Notes under the pieces: generated by a model | What the model saw: the letters and a program-made list of their open reading frames with translations, nothing else | Told to the model about the DNA's origin: nothing | The model's database searches: none | NCBI GenBank assembly: GCA_030674185.1 | Contig: CM060312.1 | Location: 28,553,335-28,617,334, forward strand | DNA length: 64,000 nt | From: Monoplex corrugatus | Taxonomy: Eukaryota; Mollusca; Gastropoda; Littorinimorpha; Ranellidae | Direction: 5' to 3' | Made by a program: the position numbers and the translations under genes | Shown here: positions 35,640-58,632 of the stretch, in pieces | Position numbering within the stretch: the stretch's first letter is position 1 | How the letters are laid out: each line of letters opens with the position of its first letter

Positions 35640-36890
35640 CCAAAATGTTGTTGAATCTTGTACGTATGGTGATTGTACAAGGAAAGAAGCAAGACAATGG
35701 TGAAGAGGCAAGATTGTGGATTTTGCAGGTGGCCAAAATGGCTAAGGCTTTACAGTTCATAATAGATATTTTACTGTGATCTTTACATCCCAGAGTATTT
35801 TAATGCAGGCAAGCTGCCAGTAATATTACCCAAACGATGACTGCAGCCATGTTACATTTATGTACACTAAGCTGACTGTCCGGTCACACACTTCAATTGT
35901 GCATAAAGTTCAGCTAACATTGCAAGAAGAGTACACTCAGTTCAAACATATTTCCCATCACTAACATCAATCAGACAAAAGACTAAACATCCACAGGCTT
36001 TTCATGTGCAAGTTTCTATTTCAAGTTTCTGAGTGCAAGTTTCTATTTCAATTTATAACACATCAACAGCAGATGTGACAGATCTGACCATTCTCAGATA
36101 CTGCAACATCTGAAACAGATTTGAAATATACTACAGCAATGCTTGCAAACCAAGAGACGATGTTAGATACTTGAAGAGTGAGTCGGTGTCTTCATAAACA
36201 AGAGAAAGTACAGCTTACAGTTCATACAAAAATGGCACTAAAAGATGGTCATCATTTTGAAGTTTGGCAACTTAAAAAGAAACATCTTCCAGACGGCTAT
36301 TCACAATTTCAAAATGAAAGGCTGTGGATGCTACTCAAAATTAACATGTCTTGGCCATGTTAGTCTACCAAAGGAAGGATCAAGTGACGTCTTCAAAGCA
36401 GAAGTGCGGGTGAAATATCTTTTGTAGCCTTGCTGAGCAGGCCCTTGATCAGCTCATCTTTTCCAAAGACCCTTTACTCCCATTTCATTCATCAATAGTA
36501 AGATATTTCAAAAATAATGCTTGGATGAGTGGTATTGAGACAGCAAGTGCCACTCAGAAAGTACAGGTACTGAGTTCATCAAAAGCTTCAATAATTTTTA
36601 GAACCTCCATGGTTTCTCCAGCATGTAGGGTTTGTGTGCAGGCTTATAGCATCTGTCATGATTATTGGAAATCCTTTTCTCAATCACTTGGTCTTGGTGG
36701 ATTTAAAGCAAGCACATGGAGAGTTCTGAGCATGTGGATTTAGAGCATAAGGAGTTTTCTGAGCATGGTAAGCTCATCTTTACATACACTCTGAAAGTTT
36801 TATGAGATCTCAGGTGGTACTATGGACACTGGTCCTACTTGGTCTTCAGATGAGATAAAACTGAAGTCATAAGGGCACAAAGTCATGTCA
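35640..36890. other. Non-coding stretch
   Basis: No gene recognised on either strand; open frames are short and without motifs. A minor direct repeat of AAGTTTCTATTTCAA lies near 36010-36055. Confidence 0.45.
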
Positions 36891-37086
36891 GATTGTCACA
36901 GACGGAACACTAGTGAAAAGAGTTTAGAGTTTGGAGTTGTTCAAGAGGGATTCATCACACATAGATCATTCTATGTTTCCATCTAAATTACCAGCAATTT
37001 CGGGGTAGCCACTATAATCCTGCACAAAACCCTGTATAACTCTGACTCCCGCACCCTATCAGATAGTATCAACTGCAAAAAAATTC

Positions 37087-37163
37087 ACCCTCTGATTCTC
37101 TCACCTTACCCACCGGCTTCCTGCAGGAAGCTGGTGGACAGGGTGAGGGAATGAAAGGGTTAA
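37087..37163. mobile_element. TTAA palindromic mini-element
   Basis: CCGGCTTCCTGCAGGAAGCT is its centre, with right arm GGGTGAGGGAATGAAAGGGT and TTAA at 37160-37163. The left TTAA is eroded. Confidence 0.7.
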
Positions 37164-37233
37164 GTTTTTGCTTTGCTAGCATGGTTGGCAATGCAGGATG
37201 CTGGTGGATAGGGTGCGGGAGTCAAAGGGTTAA
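37160..37233. mobile_element. TTAA mini-element, asymmetric variant
   Basis: TTAAGTTTTTGCTTTGCTAG ... GTGCGGGAGTCAAAGGGTTAA. Shares one arm with the palindromic type but has a different other arm; the same variant appears inverted at 49558-49633 and in part at 54330-54398 and 55427-55502. It shares its left TTAA with the preceding element. Confidence 0.7.
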
Positions 37234-37380
37234 GCTGGCAAAATCTTCAATGTGGACAGAGGGGCCCATGAAACACTACACTGTTACCAACAGAACAATT
37301 GAAGCATTAAGATGGGTAGCAAACAGGCCAGTTTTTATACTGCAGGCAAGGGGTGTACTCGAGACACCAGATTTTTAAGT

Positions 37381-39165
37381 TCACACAAAAAAACATGTAA
37401 GTATGTAAGTAGCTACTGCCAAAATAAAAACCGATGAATAATACCATCAAGTTTGCATAGGTACCTCCAAAGAGTGTAGCTCAAAACACACATTGGATTA
37501 AATGAGTGTTACTGATATCACGTGTATCTGTTAAATGACACTTTCTTGCCTTTCTTTCCTCCATTCTCTAAAACAGCACAGACATCTTACTGCTTTACTA
37601 CAGTCCAGAAAAGGAGAACTGATTGCTCATGTTTCCTGAACCAAAATGCAAAATAATTTCCACATGGTATCACTGCAGAGTATTGGTAAAAAACAATACA
37701 TTATTTAAAAAAAAAAAAAGAAGAAGAAAAAAGAAACAAAGAAAGAAAATGTTAAGTGTTCTGGATAACTGTACATGACAGTATGGTGAAATGTATCTTT
37801 CTGCATAGTACTAATCCCTACTGTACAAGATGTATGTTTGCTATAGGGCCAACATCGACAACACCCAGACAGCACTGTATATATAGACAATTCAATAGCT
37901 CAAACAGCAGTAAAATAAATTTCATTTGTCATCCCTGATTTATAGCCCACATTGGTTTGGCAAGTTAGGGTCAATAGACCATAACCAGCATGTATGGAGC
38001 AACTTTTACATCATATGACACTGGACACAACCCCCACCTCTGGCTGAAAAAAAAGAGAAGTAGATTACTCATTCCACTTGAAAAAGGCCTCGAGACAGAC
38101 AATCCGTGGGAGTGCCAACCACAGGAACTAGCAGATGTGAGGTTTCTGCATCATTTGTAATGGTTAGGTCAGGATATAGCGTTCACGTTAATAACAATAT
38201 AACCTCTATCAAGCTAGATTCTAAACCAAAACAACATAATTTCTTCTTGATAGTTTTATAAAGCATCACCACTGTCTCAGCCAATCACAACCCAGAAGGT
38301 GAGGGAACGCCACCCACAGTCACATGCAATCACAGCTTTCAACAGCAGTCCTTTATATACTTCCAATTATAGACTTATGCATTAAAAATATCCCACCTCC
38401 TCTTATTTTAAGTACACTTTACTTCCAATTATAGACTTATGCATTAAAAATATCCCACCTCCTCTTATTTCAAGTACACTTCTACAGCTATTTAATTGCG
38501 GCCACAGACAGATGAAAAACCAGTTCAGTTTTTAACAGCAGTCTCTTTTGTACTTTCAGTTACTGATTCATACATGTGTATCCCTTTCCGCTTTATTCCA
38601 AAAAAGATTTCCCTCAGCAAACAAACTGAAAACAGTGTGGGGAAAAAACAAAGGAAAGCTCACTCTATAACATCAGCAAGACAAACATCTTACCAATTCC
38701 AGCTCAATTCAATATTCCTTTATTAATCAACATTTGAAAATCAAAAGATTTGCTTGGATTAGCAACAAGTGTTCAGAACTTCAACAGCCCTCATAAGAAC
38801 TGCCTTACAAATAAAAAAACACAGGAAAACTGAAAATCGATTGCAATAACTTGCAGATACAATTAAAACTATCCACACACTGTCAACACCCAAATGAACT
38901 GCAAGTTTAAACTGATGCTTTCACCAACCTACTCTCCAAGCGAAGAAAACCAAACAGCTGAACACACATTACAGCCATGCTGTCTCTACTGATCAACTTG
39001 AGCATCAAGACACAATGCTGACAACAACTCCTCTGACCACCAAGTTCCATGGCAGCCAGCAGGAACTGGGAAAAAAATTAGCCACAGTCATTGCCAGATG
39101 TGGCCCGAATATGTAAATGGTAAATGAGAGCAGAAGAAGGAAAGAAGTATCCTGGTACAATGCCT
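37381..39165. other. Non-coding stretch
   Basis: Contains an A-rich run (37707-37750), a 61-bp direct duplication (38358-38480) and no recognisable exon. Confidence 0.5.
38358..38480. repeat. 61-bp tandem duplication
   Basis: Two near-identical copies starting ACTTCCAATTATAGACTTAT. Confidence 0.9.
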
Positions 39166-39169
39166 ATCA

Positions 39170-39505
39170 TGGTTATGAGGCCTGCCAATGGAGTTCGGAT
39201 TAAAAATATTTTGGAATTTGGATTTTGCTCAAGATGGATTCATCACATCAGGCAATTCTGTATGTACTTCACCCACATTTGACAGCATTTATCTGACACA
39301 CTCCTTGAGCCTGCAAAAACTGTATGCATGCTGACATGGTCTTAAAACAGGGGAGGGGGTGAATGACCTATGAAACACTACACTGACACAACAGAATGAT
39401 TGAAAGGTTAATAAAGGCAGCAAGCAGGTCAGTTTTTATGTTGCAGGTTGGAATTGAATGCCAGATATCAGATCTTGAGGCCATGGCTCTATCAAAAGTG
39501 CCAAC
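39170..39505 (-). mobile_element. SINE family B
   Basis: On the minus strand the head includes TTGATAGAGCCATGGCCTCA and GGCATTCAATTCC, parallel to the plus-strand copy at 60795-61092 (TTTTGATAGAACTGTGG, GAGTTCAATCCC). Pol III A/B-box-like. Confidence 0.6.
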
Positions 39506-39569
39506 CAGTCCAGGTAAATAACTAATAAAGGATAGACAAAGGAGGAAATACAGTTCTGCCCTAAGTAAA

Positions 39570-40530
39570 CTTTAAAAAGACAATCATTCAGTTCTTTTTT
39601 TTTTTTTTTTATAATTTTGCCATAAGTAAACTTTAAAAAGAGAATCATTCAGTTCTTTTTCATAATTTTGCCCTAAATAAATTTTAAAAACACAATCACT
39701 CAGATTTTTTACAATTCTGCCCTAAGTAGACTTTAAAAAGACAATCATTCAGTTTTGTATTTTTTACAATTCTGCCCTAAGTTTACTTAAAAAAAGCAAT
39801 CTTGCCATAGAACAATTTTTACTACGCTGCTCTATGTAAGCTTAAAAAGACAATCACAACACTGAGTGATTATTACAATTCTGTCCTAAGTAAGCTTAAA
39901 AAAGACAAATCTTAGCATTGACTGATTATTACAATTCTGTCCTAAGTAATCTTTAAAAAGACAATGTTGACAAAGTGATTATTACTGTTCTGCCTTAAGT
40001 TATCTTCTTAAAAAAGACAGTCTTGGCATTGAGTAATTATTACAGTTCTGCCTTAAGTAATCTTAAAAAAGACAATCTCAGTATTGAGTGATTATTACTG
40101 TTCTGCCTTAAGTAATCTAAAAAAGAAAACAAAAAACAATCTTGGCATTAAGTGATTATTACAGTTCTGCCTTAAGTTATCTTAAAAAAGACAGTCTTGG
40201 CATTGAGTGATTATTACAGTTCTGCCTTAAGTAATCTTAAAAAAGACAGTCTTGGCATTGAGTGATTATTACAGTTCTGCCTTAAGTAATCTAAAAAAGA
40301 AAAAAAACAATCTCGGTATTGAGTGATTATTACAGTTCTGTCTTAAGTAATCTAAAAAAGAAAACAAAAAACAATCTTGCATTGAGTGATTATTACAGTT
40401 CTGCCTTAAGTAATCTAAAAAAGAAAACAAAAAACAATCTTGGCATTGAGTGATTATTACAGTTCTGCCTTAAGTAATCTAAAAAATAAACCAAAAAAAA
40501 CCAATCTTGGCATTGAGTAATTATTACATA
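39570..40530. repeat. Degenerate tandem array, ~60-65-bp unit
   Basis: About 15 copies with TTCTGCCTTAAGTAATCT, AAAAAAGACAATCTTGGCAT and TGAGTGATTATTACAG. Copies become more alike towards the right end. Confidence 0.9.
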
Positions 40531-40919
40531 CTTATGACACTGTGTTTTGACTAGGCAGTCACCAACATTTCTAATTTTCCAAGGTCTGAAGAATCACCAC
40601 TGACCATGCACACAGAAGCTGCAAACCCTTCTCCTTACAGAACATCACTCAAAGGTACTGTATTACTATACTATGCTTATCGTTTTCTTCCTATCCTTAA
40701 AATGTCTTCTGTTAAACATATCAAAAATTGCACAGACCTGTCAAGCAAAACATCAGGAGTTTTATTTGACAATGTAGTCTACTATGCCATCATCACTGTA
40801 AAGCACTGTGAAGAAATGAGCATAACCTACATCACTATACACTGTTTTTCACCCATGGCTTAACATGTCTCATTATTCTATTTATTGTCAGTGAGTCCAT
40901 ATGAGTTTAAAGGATAGCA

Positions 40920-41080
40920 TCATACAAGACAGATTTATCATTATTATTATTATTATTACTATTTTCTTTTATCATTTTCATTCTCATTATCACTATCACT
41001 GTTATCATCATCATCATTATTATAATTATACTACTATCATTATCATTATTATTACTATCATTATCATTATCATATTCACA
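40920..41080. repeat. ATT/ATC trinucleotide-rich stretch
   Basis: Imperfect (ATT)n and (ATC)n, about 150 bases. Confidence 0.85.
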
Positions 41081-42963
41081 GTCACTGTAAACCTAATACC
41101 AACAATTGCCAAACACCACATTTCAGCTGATGATTTTAAAGACCTTAGTTGGAAAATACTTTCCAGGAGTTACTCAAAAGTTCACATATCTCACACATTC
41201 CAAACCCTCAAGAATCTAAGGAAAAGAAAATCAAGGTTGCCATCCATATGTGCAGTCATCCTTTAAAACAGTATTGACGGTACAATAATAAAACCCCCTT
41301 TTTTTTCCAACTTATCTGAAATTGCATCCATTACAAGTAAAATGCCCACATAAACAAATAACCTGCAGCCCACATAAACAATATGCACACAAAAATTTTT
41401 ATAGACATATAATTCATCATCTTTGCAGAACGGCAGTGGAGATTTATTGTGAGACCCCACATAACATTTCTGCAATATCAACAATAAATAAATATTGTCA
41501 TTTTACTTGCACTCTGTGCGCGATTTTGTCAGCAGATTTAGTAACAGCTTGTCATATAGAACAGCAAAACACTGATATTGACATCTTCTCTCTGATTTTT
41601 CTACTGTTTTACGATATCCCCCCAACAACAATCAATAAACATCAACATCTTGCTTGGATCTGTGACTGTATGTGATTTTGTCAGCAGATCTTCAGCATCA
41701 CACAACAGTAGAATAGTGACAATGCCTTTCTCTGACGTTTTGGCTGTTCCTAGATATGTCTACAACAATATGTATCATCATCTCGTTTGCATTTTGTTAC
41801 TATGCATAATTTTATAAGATTTTGCATCTGCCATCAGCACTGTCAAATAATAACAAAATACCAACATCCTCCTCCTTTCTCTGATTACTTTATTGTTCAG
41901 CTCAAATCTCACACTTCTTTACAAATCAGTGAAGAAACACAATTACAGACTGTGCCCTATTTGAAGCATCTACAGAACAGCTCATAAGCAAACTTCAAGA
42001 TGTTTTATAACTAAGCCTCAAAACTATTAGCTCAGATCTATGGCTTAAGGTGACTACAATCACCAATACTGCAAGCTGGCGATGCATTTAGCCCTTTTGC
42101 TCCATCACAAAGGAGTGAAAAGGTTAAGCAACAGTGAATTACATCTCAAGACAAACTACCTGGGTGGCTTTCAATCACTCCAACATTAATGTTTAGATGA
42201 CTACCAAACACGTTTATAAAAAAAGTCCCAAACAGAAACATTTAAGAGAATGAACAACACTCAAAGGCAAGATGTCTTGTTCATTGTCCATCACACTTGC
42301 ACCAAAAATTCGATGTATGGGAACTCCTCTTGCATCAATCATTTCTGTAACTCTTCCACTCCCCTAGTCTATTCATTGGCTTCCAGCAGAAAGCTTGTGT
42401 TAAGACCAGGTGATGTATCCAGACAGATTTGCATCAGCCAAAACTGCAACTGGCATCAGTATTACCTAAAGAATAAAACTGAAAACGGACAAGTGCCTTG
42501 AGGTTGCACCAATTCTACTAGAATGTAGGGCAAAGGAAAATAAAAATGATGATGCTTTTTTCTTTGAACGTCTGTTTTTTTTAATAAAAATTTGAAACCT
42601 TTACCTGCATCTATCAGAACAAAATATGCAGATAAATAAAGATTTTGAAATGAAAACAAAGCATTTCTCATCAAAGTGCCTTAGACATAACCTACAATAT
42701 CAGCTTTTCATTCTGTCTAATGACACTTCTGTCTCTTTTGACAATTCACAGAAATTAGCTGTTTCTCAGACGATTCTGATGCATGTCAAATTGCATGATA
42801 ACTAACACATGGGCACTGACACTGTATCAGTCATGCCTGTGATGGTTGGACAGAAGTCCAAAAGTCCAAAAGATGAATGATAGTCCTTAAGTCGGAAAGA
42901 TGAAAGTTCAGAAGTCCAGTTCCGTCTGCAAAAAGCTGGAAGTCATCTGTGCAGCCATGTTCC
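41081..42963 (-). other. Candidate RASSF 3' UTR / downstream flank
   Basis: Immediately downstream of the RASSF stop. Minus-strand AATAAA words occur near 41888 and 40881. A shortened TTAA mini-element lies at about 42090-42127. No further exon is recognised. Confidence 0.35.
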
Positions 42964-54030
<11,067 letters not shown>

Positions 54031-54329
54031 CTGAAACATAAAATTCGTTATGGTTATTCATGGTCAGTTATGCTTTTTTTTTCTGAATCACACACTCACA
54101 CACACACACACACAAACACCAGTAAACATACATATACACACTGGTCTGTTGAGCAAAGCATACCTTTCTGAAGACATGATGCCTAGCAAACAAACAACAA
54201 CAAAAAAACCAACAAAACTAACTGCCTCTTTACCATATACTTTTCTGTCCTTCAACTAAAAAAAAATCGTTCACATTATTCAAAAACAGATGGCAAAGTA
54301 AAGTACCTGTTAAGCGTGCATATTAATTC

Positions 54330-54398
54330 ACTGCTTTGCTAGCATGGTTGACAAAGCAGGATGCTGGTGGACAGGGTACAGGAGTCAAAGGGCTAACC
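54330..54398. mobile_element. TTAA mini-element, asymmetric variant, partial
   Basis: GCTTTGCTAGCATGGTTGAC through GGAGTCAAAGGGCTAA; terminal TTAA mutated to CTAA. Confidence 0.55.
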
Positions 54399-54477
54399 AA
54401 CCAAGCTAGCTAGTATGCAAATCTCTAAAGTCTCAGGTCCCACTTCCATTTCAGACTGGAAGTTTTCTCCACCCACC

Positions 54478-54955
54478 AGTTGCTGTGGTGTAGTGGTTAG
54501 CCCAATAGACTATCAACTGGAAGGTTGTGGGTTTGAATCCCAGTCAGTCCCTCCAAAAATCATTGTGGGATTTTTCGTCTTCAGCTGGCTCCTATCCAGA
54601 GCTGAGCATGCTATAGGCTCATTGGGAAGATGGGCACTACACACTGAGTCTCATCCACTTCATGGATGAATCACTGAGGGTATTGTTCAAATCTTCTGAC
54701 CAACACCACAGGTGTCTCTATCCCTGGGATCTGGTTGATGCCAGGATATGTTATGATAGCAAATGTACAGTACAGCCCTGCCACACAGTCTCATTCCTAG
54801 ACGGAACTCCACAGCACCATGATTACTGTCGTCATCGTCATCGTCATCATCATTGCATTGTAAAAACTTAAAAACTGTACCAGTTTCTAGGGCCTTTAAT
54901 ATGCCATACAGAATGGGAACAAAAAACATCGGGGGTGGGGGTAGGGGCACAAAGA
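54478..54955 (+). mobile_element. SINE family A, best copy, tRNA-derived head
   Basis: A box TGGTGTAGTGGTTAGC and B box GTGGGTTTGAATCCCAG spaced as in a tRNA gene. The body includes ATTGTGGGATTTTTCGTCTT and GGTTGATGCCAGGATATGTT, then (TCATCG)n and a final ACTGTACCAGTTTCTAGGGC. A tRNA gene is ruled out because the acceptor stem does not close. Confidence 0.8.
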
Positions 54956-55426
54956 CAATCTAAGTGCGAGGATCCTTAACAATAGTTTTCTCTTTCCCCC
55001 TCTATTAAATCTTGATGGGAAATCTGGCTGCTAGTCTTTTGGTGGGTGGTCTGGCTGCATGCACCTTTTGGATAAATTGCTAAACTCACGTAAATACACA
55101 CTTTGCACATGAAAGTGAACCTGCAGCAAAAAAGTTGTCTTTGGCAGAATTCTGACGAAAAATGCTCTTTCATAGATAAGCAAAAATATATAAGCACTGT
55201 GAGCGGAAAACAACAAGGCAAAAGGATGGTTTTTGCACTCGCAGTGTGCTCTGCAGCCCAAATTTCACATCATAAATTTTATGTGGTCATTTATAAACAA
55301 ATACATGTATAACAAAATTTACTTATGTGTATTTTATATCATAATCTGAAATGCTATAATCCAAAACGCTCATTCCCTTTACTGTATGAGCCTGTATATA
55401 TGACAATGTTACACAAAGAGGCGATA

Positions 55427-55502
55427 AACCCTTTGACTCCCTCAACCTATCAATAGGATTCTCGCATTGTCAGCCATGATAGCAATGCAAAAAACATTAA
55501 AA
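55427..55502. mobile_element. TTAA mini-element, asymmetric variant
   Basis: AACCCTTTGACTCCCTCAAC to GATAGCAATGCAAAAAACATTAA. A right half-copy (AGTCAAAGGGTTAA) lies at about 55845-55858. Confidence 0.55.
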
Positions 55503-55528
55503 AAAATTTCAGCTGGTTATTGTAACTG

Positions 55529-55730
55529 ATATTGTTGTTTACAGCCCAGCCAACGGCACACAGCCATATCATTCATGGTTGTAACCATCTCAAAACATAC
55601 ACAACACTTAAGCTGGGATGAAATGACAGAAAGCAAAAGGGCAAGGAAGAAACAGCGTGACAGAGAACAGAAAATTTCCAACAGAAAATTTCCAGCACAA
55701 AATTTCCAGAAGGTGATTATATTATTCATA
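55529..55730 (+). repeat. Dispersed repeat R1, internally deleted copy
   Basis: Begins TTGTTGTTTACAGCCCAGCC and jumps from ACACAACACTTAAGCTGGGA to ATGACAGAAAGCAAAAGG, losing about 300 bases; ends AAATTTCCAGAAGGTG. Confidence 0.75.
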
Positions 55731-55739
55731 TTTAGACTT

Positions 55740-56340
55740 TAAAAAAATATAAAAGAAAAATTACAAAAATAATTATAAAAAAAAAAAAAAAACAAAAAAC
55801 AACACATCTACATGGAAGGATTTTCACCTGCTGGACTGAGTGAGAAGTCAAAGGGTTAAAAGGAGGTTTGGAGGGAAGGGGGGGAATCCAGCACCAAAAA
55901 AGGTAAAAGAGTTCCTTCAGTAAGATGAACCACTTGCACGCATGTATACAAGAGATCACAGATCTACAAATATAAATGAAAGAACAGAATAATCAGTAAT
56001 CTGTCAGCTCAATTCTTTTGGCAGACTTCAAAGACCAGCTTATCACCAAATGGGGGACCCATGAGGAGGCAGGATTGCTTTTTTCTTCCCTGCAGTGGCA
56101 CGTTTCCAAATATCTCCCGTCACTACTAATACCTGTATATGTAACCTTTTCCCTCCAGTAGAAGAAAACCCAATTTTACTTATGTAGAGACTCAAAAGAT
56201 TGCTACAGGACCCTTTTTCTCCACATTTTTATCACACAAACACAAAGAAGAAACTTCATTTTCCACCTGTATAAGGTACTGCTAAAAGCCATTTTTCAAA
56301 TCTGCCACTGCCTCCAAGCTAGACATTTTCATTGCCATAA
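55740..56340. other. A-rich and unique non-coding sequence
   Basis: A-rich run 55740-55795; the rest shows no recognisable gene or repeat family. Confidence 0.45.
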
Positions 56341-56344
56341 GCTT

Positions 56345-56570
56345 GCCTATGATATGACTTACTGGCTATCTGATAAGTATATTTGATATTCTGCATGCAT
56401 ATATACACAAGCAAGGGGTTTGGGCACAGGCAAACCTGCACACATGTTAACCTGGAAAATCAGAAAATTCTCTGCTTTTTAACCACCAGGCAGAGGTGTC
56501 TAAGTAGAGTGAACCCTGGGTCTTCAAAGTGGAAGTCTAATATTTACCCACCTGAGTACTGCAAGAGAGC
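56345..56570 (-). mobile_element. SINE family C
   Basis: Shares ATGATATGACTTACTGG, CACACATGTTAACCTGG and the tRNA-like end CCTGGGTCTTCAAAGTGGAA with 31215-31505. Confidence 0.6.
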
Positions 56571-56774
56571 CAAGGATTGGGAGGGAGGGAGGGAGGGACA
56601 ATGACAATGATACTGTGTTTTCCCAAGGAAATTACTGGAAATCCATTTGTAAAATTTGCCATTGCTAATCTATATATCCGCCTAGAACTGAAAACACTGA
56701 AGAAAGAAATACATCAATAAATAAGACGTAATATATATGAAAATTAAAAAAATAACAGCATTTGCTAAAGTGAG

Positions 56775-56796
56775 AGAGAGGGAGAGGGAGGGAGGA

Positions 56797-56843
<47 letters not shown>

Positions 56844-56946
56844 GAGATGCAGCAGCTAAATAAGATACACAGGACACCACACTTGAAAACAAAGCACAAC
56901 AGAAAGATAATTGTTAGCAATGGCAAGATACAAGCCCACAAACAAG

Positions 56947-57037
<91 letters not shown>

Positions 57038-57153
57038 CAACACACACACTGCTTTGCTATTTCTCTGCACTAGTGGAATATTAGACTTTAAAACGTATTC
57101 ACCATCACTCATTGTCATATTCAGATCTATAAAATTTCTTTAACAATTTACAC

Positions 57154-57226
<73 letters not shown>

Positions 57227-57236
57227 CTCTCTCTCT
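56775..57236. repeat. Microsatellite cluster: (GA)n, (GACA)n, (CA)n, (CT)n
   Basis: (GACA)n at about 56810-56841, (CA)n at 56950-57037, (CT)n at 57156-57236, all within 460 bases. Confidence 0.95.
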
Positions 57237-57439
57237 CACTCTATCCATATATATATACATATATGGATTAATCAGATTAACCACATTAACCAGATATTAC
57301 AAGTCAACATGTGTGCATACCAGCCAGTACCTAAACTCCTTCATGTGTACATAATTGTGACCGGCATTGTGGCAGCAGTCATATTCAACATATCTTTTTT
57401 GTGGGAATAAAGTATTTTGAATTTAATTTAATGTCAAGG

Positions 57440-57502
57440 AATACAATCTATTTAAAATACTCTGTGTGAGTGAGTGACTGGGTGGGTGAGTGAGTGAGCA
57501 AG

Positions 57503-57601
<99 letters not shown>

Positions 57602-57910
57602 GTGTGTGTGTGTGTGTGTGTGTGTTGTGTTGTGTGTGCATGGGTGTGTGTATGTGTGTACATGCATGCATGTGCATGCGCATGTGCATGATATGCATGC
57701 TCACAGGTATGTGGTAGATGTGTGTGTGTATGTTTGCATAAAGATGCATATCTGCCACAATGGTGCACATTTAACCAGAAAAACATACCACTGTGCTGTT
57801 ACGGACTGTGTGTGTGTGTGTGGGGGGGGGGGGTAAGTGTGTGTGTGTGTGTGGGTAAGTATGCGCAAATGTGTGCATGCATATATGTGCAAGTGCATGT
57901 GCGCGAGTGT
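57440..57910. repeat. (GT)n and G-run microsatellite cluster
   Basis: (GAGT)n at 57466-57500, (GT)n at 57507-57627, TGCATG-rich stretch to 57700, G-run near 57822-57833. Confidence 0.95.
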
Positions 57911-58632
57911 GCTTGCTATGTGTACAATTATTTGAATGTATGGAAAACTTTTTTATCTGAATGACAAAGGGGGAAAAAAAAAGAAATAAGAACTAAACAA
58001 TCTGCACAAAATGTTACCAACCAGCTCCCAACGCCACACGGTTACTTGGCAAGATGGTTACCACTGTAGTGTCGTTAACTGGGAGATGATTGTTTGGCCG
58101 GCGGTGAGGCACTGCTGCTCTGGGTCCCATATACCAACTTCGGGTGTTCCTTGTTAATGTTAACTATTTGCGCGGAGCAAGGCACGGAAGGTGCACAAGT
58201 TACACAGGCACACAACCCCAATGCCAACACAAACAGACCGCGTTGGTGCATGATGCATGTGCCGGCACAGTCACATCAGAGACACAGAAAGAAAGAAAGA
58301 CTATTTTGCAGCTTGCTGTGTCAAAGATCTGGAAAGGAAGACGAGTAACTAACTCTGCTGCAAGCTGTGTCTGTCTCGCCATACGTGGCCTGTCGCGTAC
58401 AGAGGTGCAAAGGGCAAGGTACGAAGTGAAAAGATTGTCCCATAACCTTGAGGGCATAGTGGAGTGAGGTGGTAGCGAACTCAACTTCTCTCAGGACCTT
58501 CACTGTAAGGGGAATGCCCATCATCTCTCCCTCACTGCTTTACTTTTCCCAACCCTGAATATGATCAGGTACCCATTCCATACTGGATGGATTAGAGGTT
58601 GATCGGACAATGTTTTCCTGGAGTGAAATTAG
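57911..58632. other. Unique-looking sequence before the satellite
   Basis: Open frames at 58094-58524 on both strands have balanced composition but no recognisable domain. Checked for the missing C1 half (TWCDxCG) and not found. Confidence 0.4.

Larger units (their letters stand above)
36895..37380 (-). mobile_element. SINE family B copy interrupted by TTAA mini-elements
   Basis: 36895-37020 and 37235-37380 match consecutive blocks of the uninterrupted copy at 39170-39505. The gap holds TTAA mini-elements at 37087-37163 and 37160-37233. Confidence 0.6.

Noticed and set aside
39570..40530. CRISPR-like regular array
   Set aside because: Units are tandem and degenerate with no unique spacers, and the genome is eukaryotic. 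The same reasoning rejects the arrays at 7608, 29295 and 58633.
54478..54555. tRNA gene
   Set aside because: A and B boxes are present, but stems do not close and the sequence continues into a SINE body shared by other copies.
58094..58524. Missing first C1-half exon of RASSF
   Set aside because: No TWCDxCG-like sequence on the minus strand and no suitable donor in phase 1.
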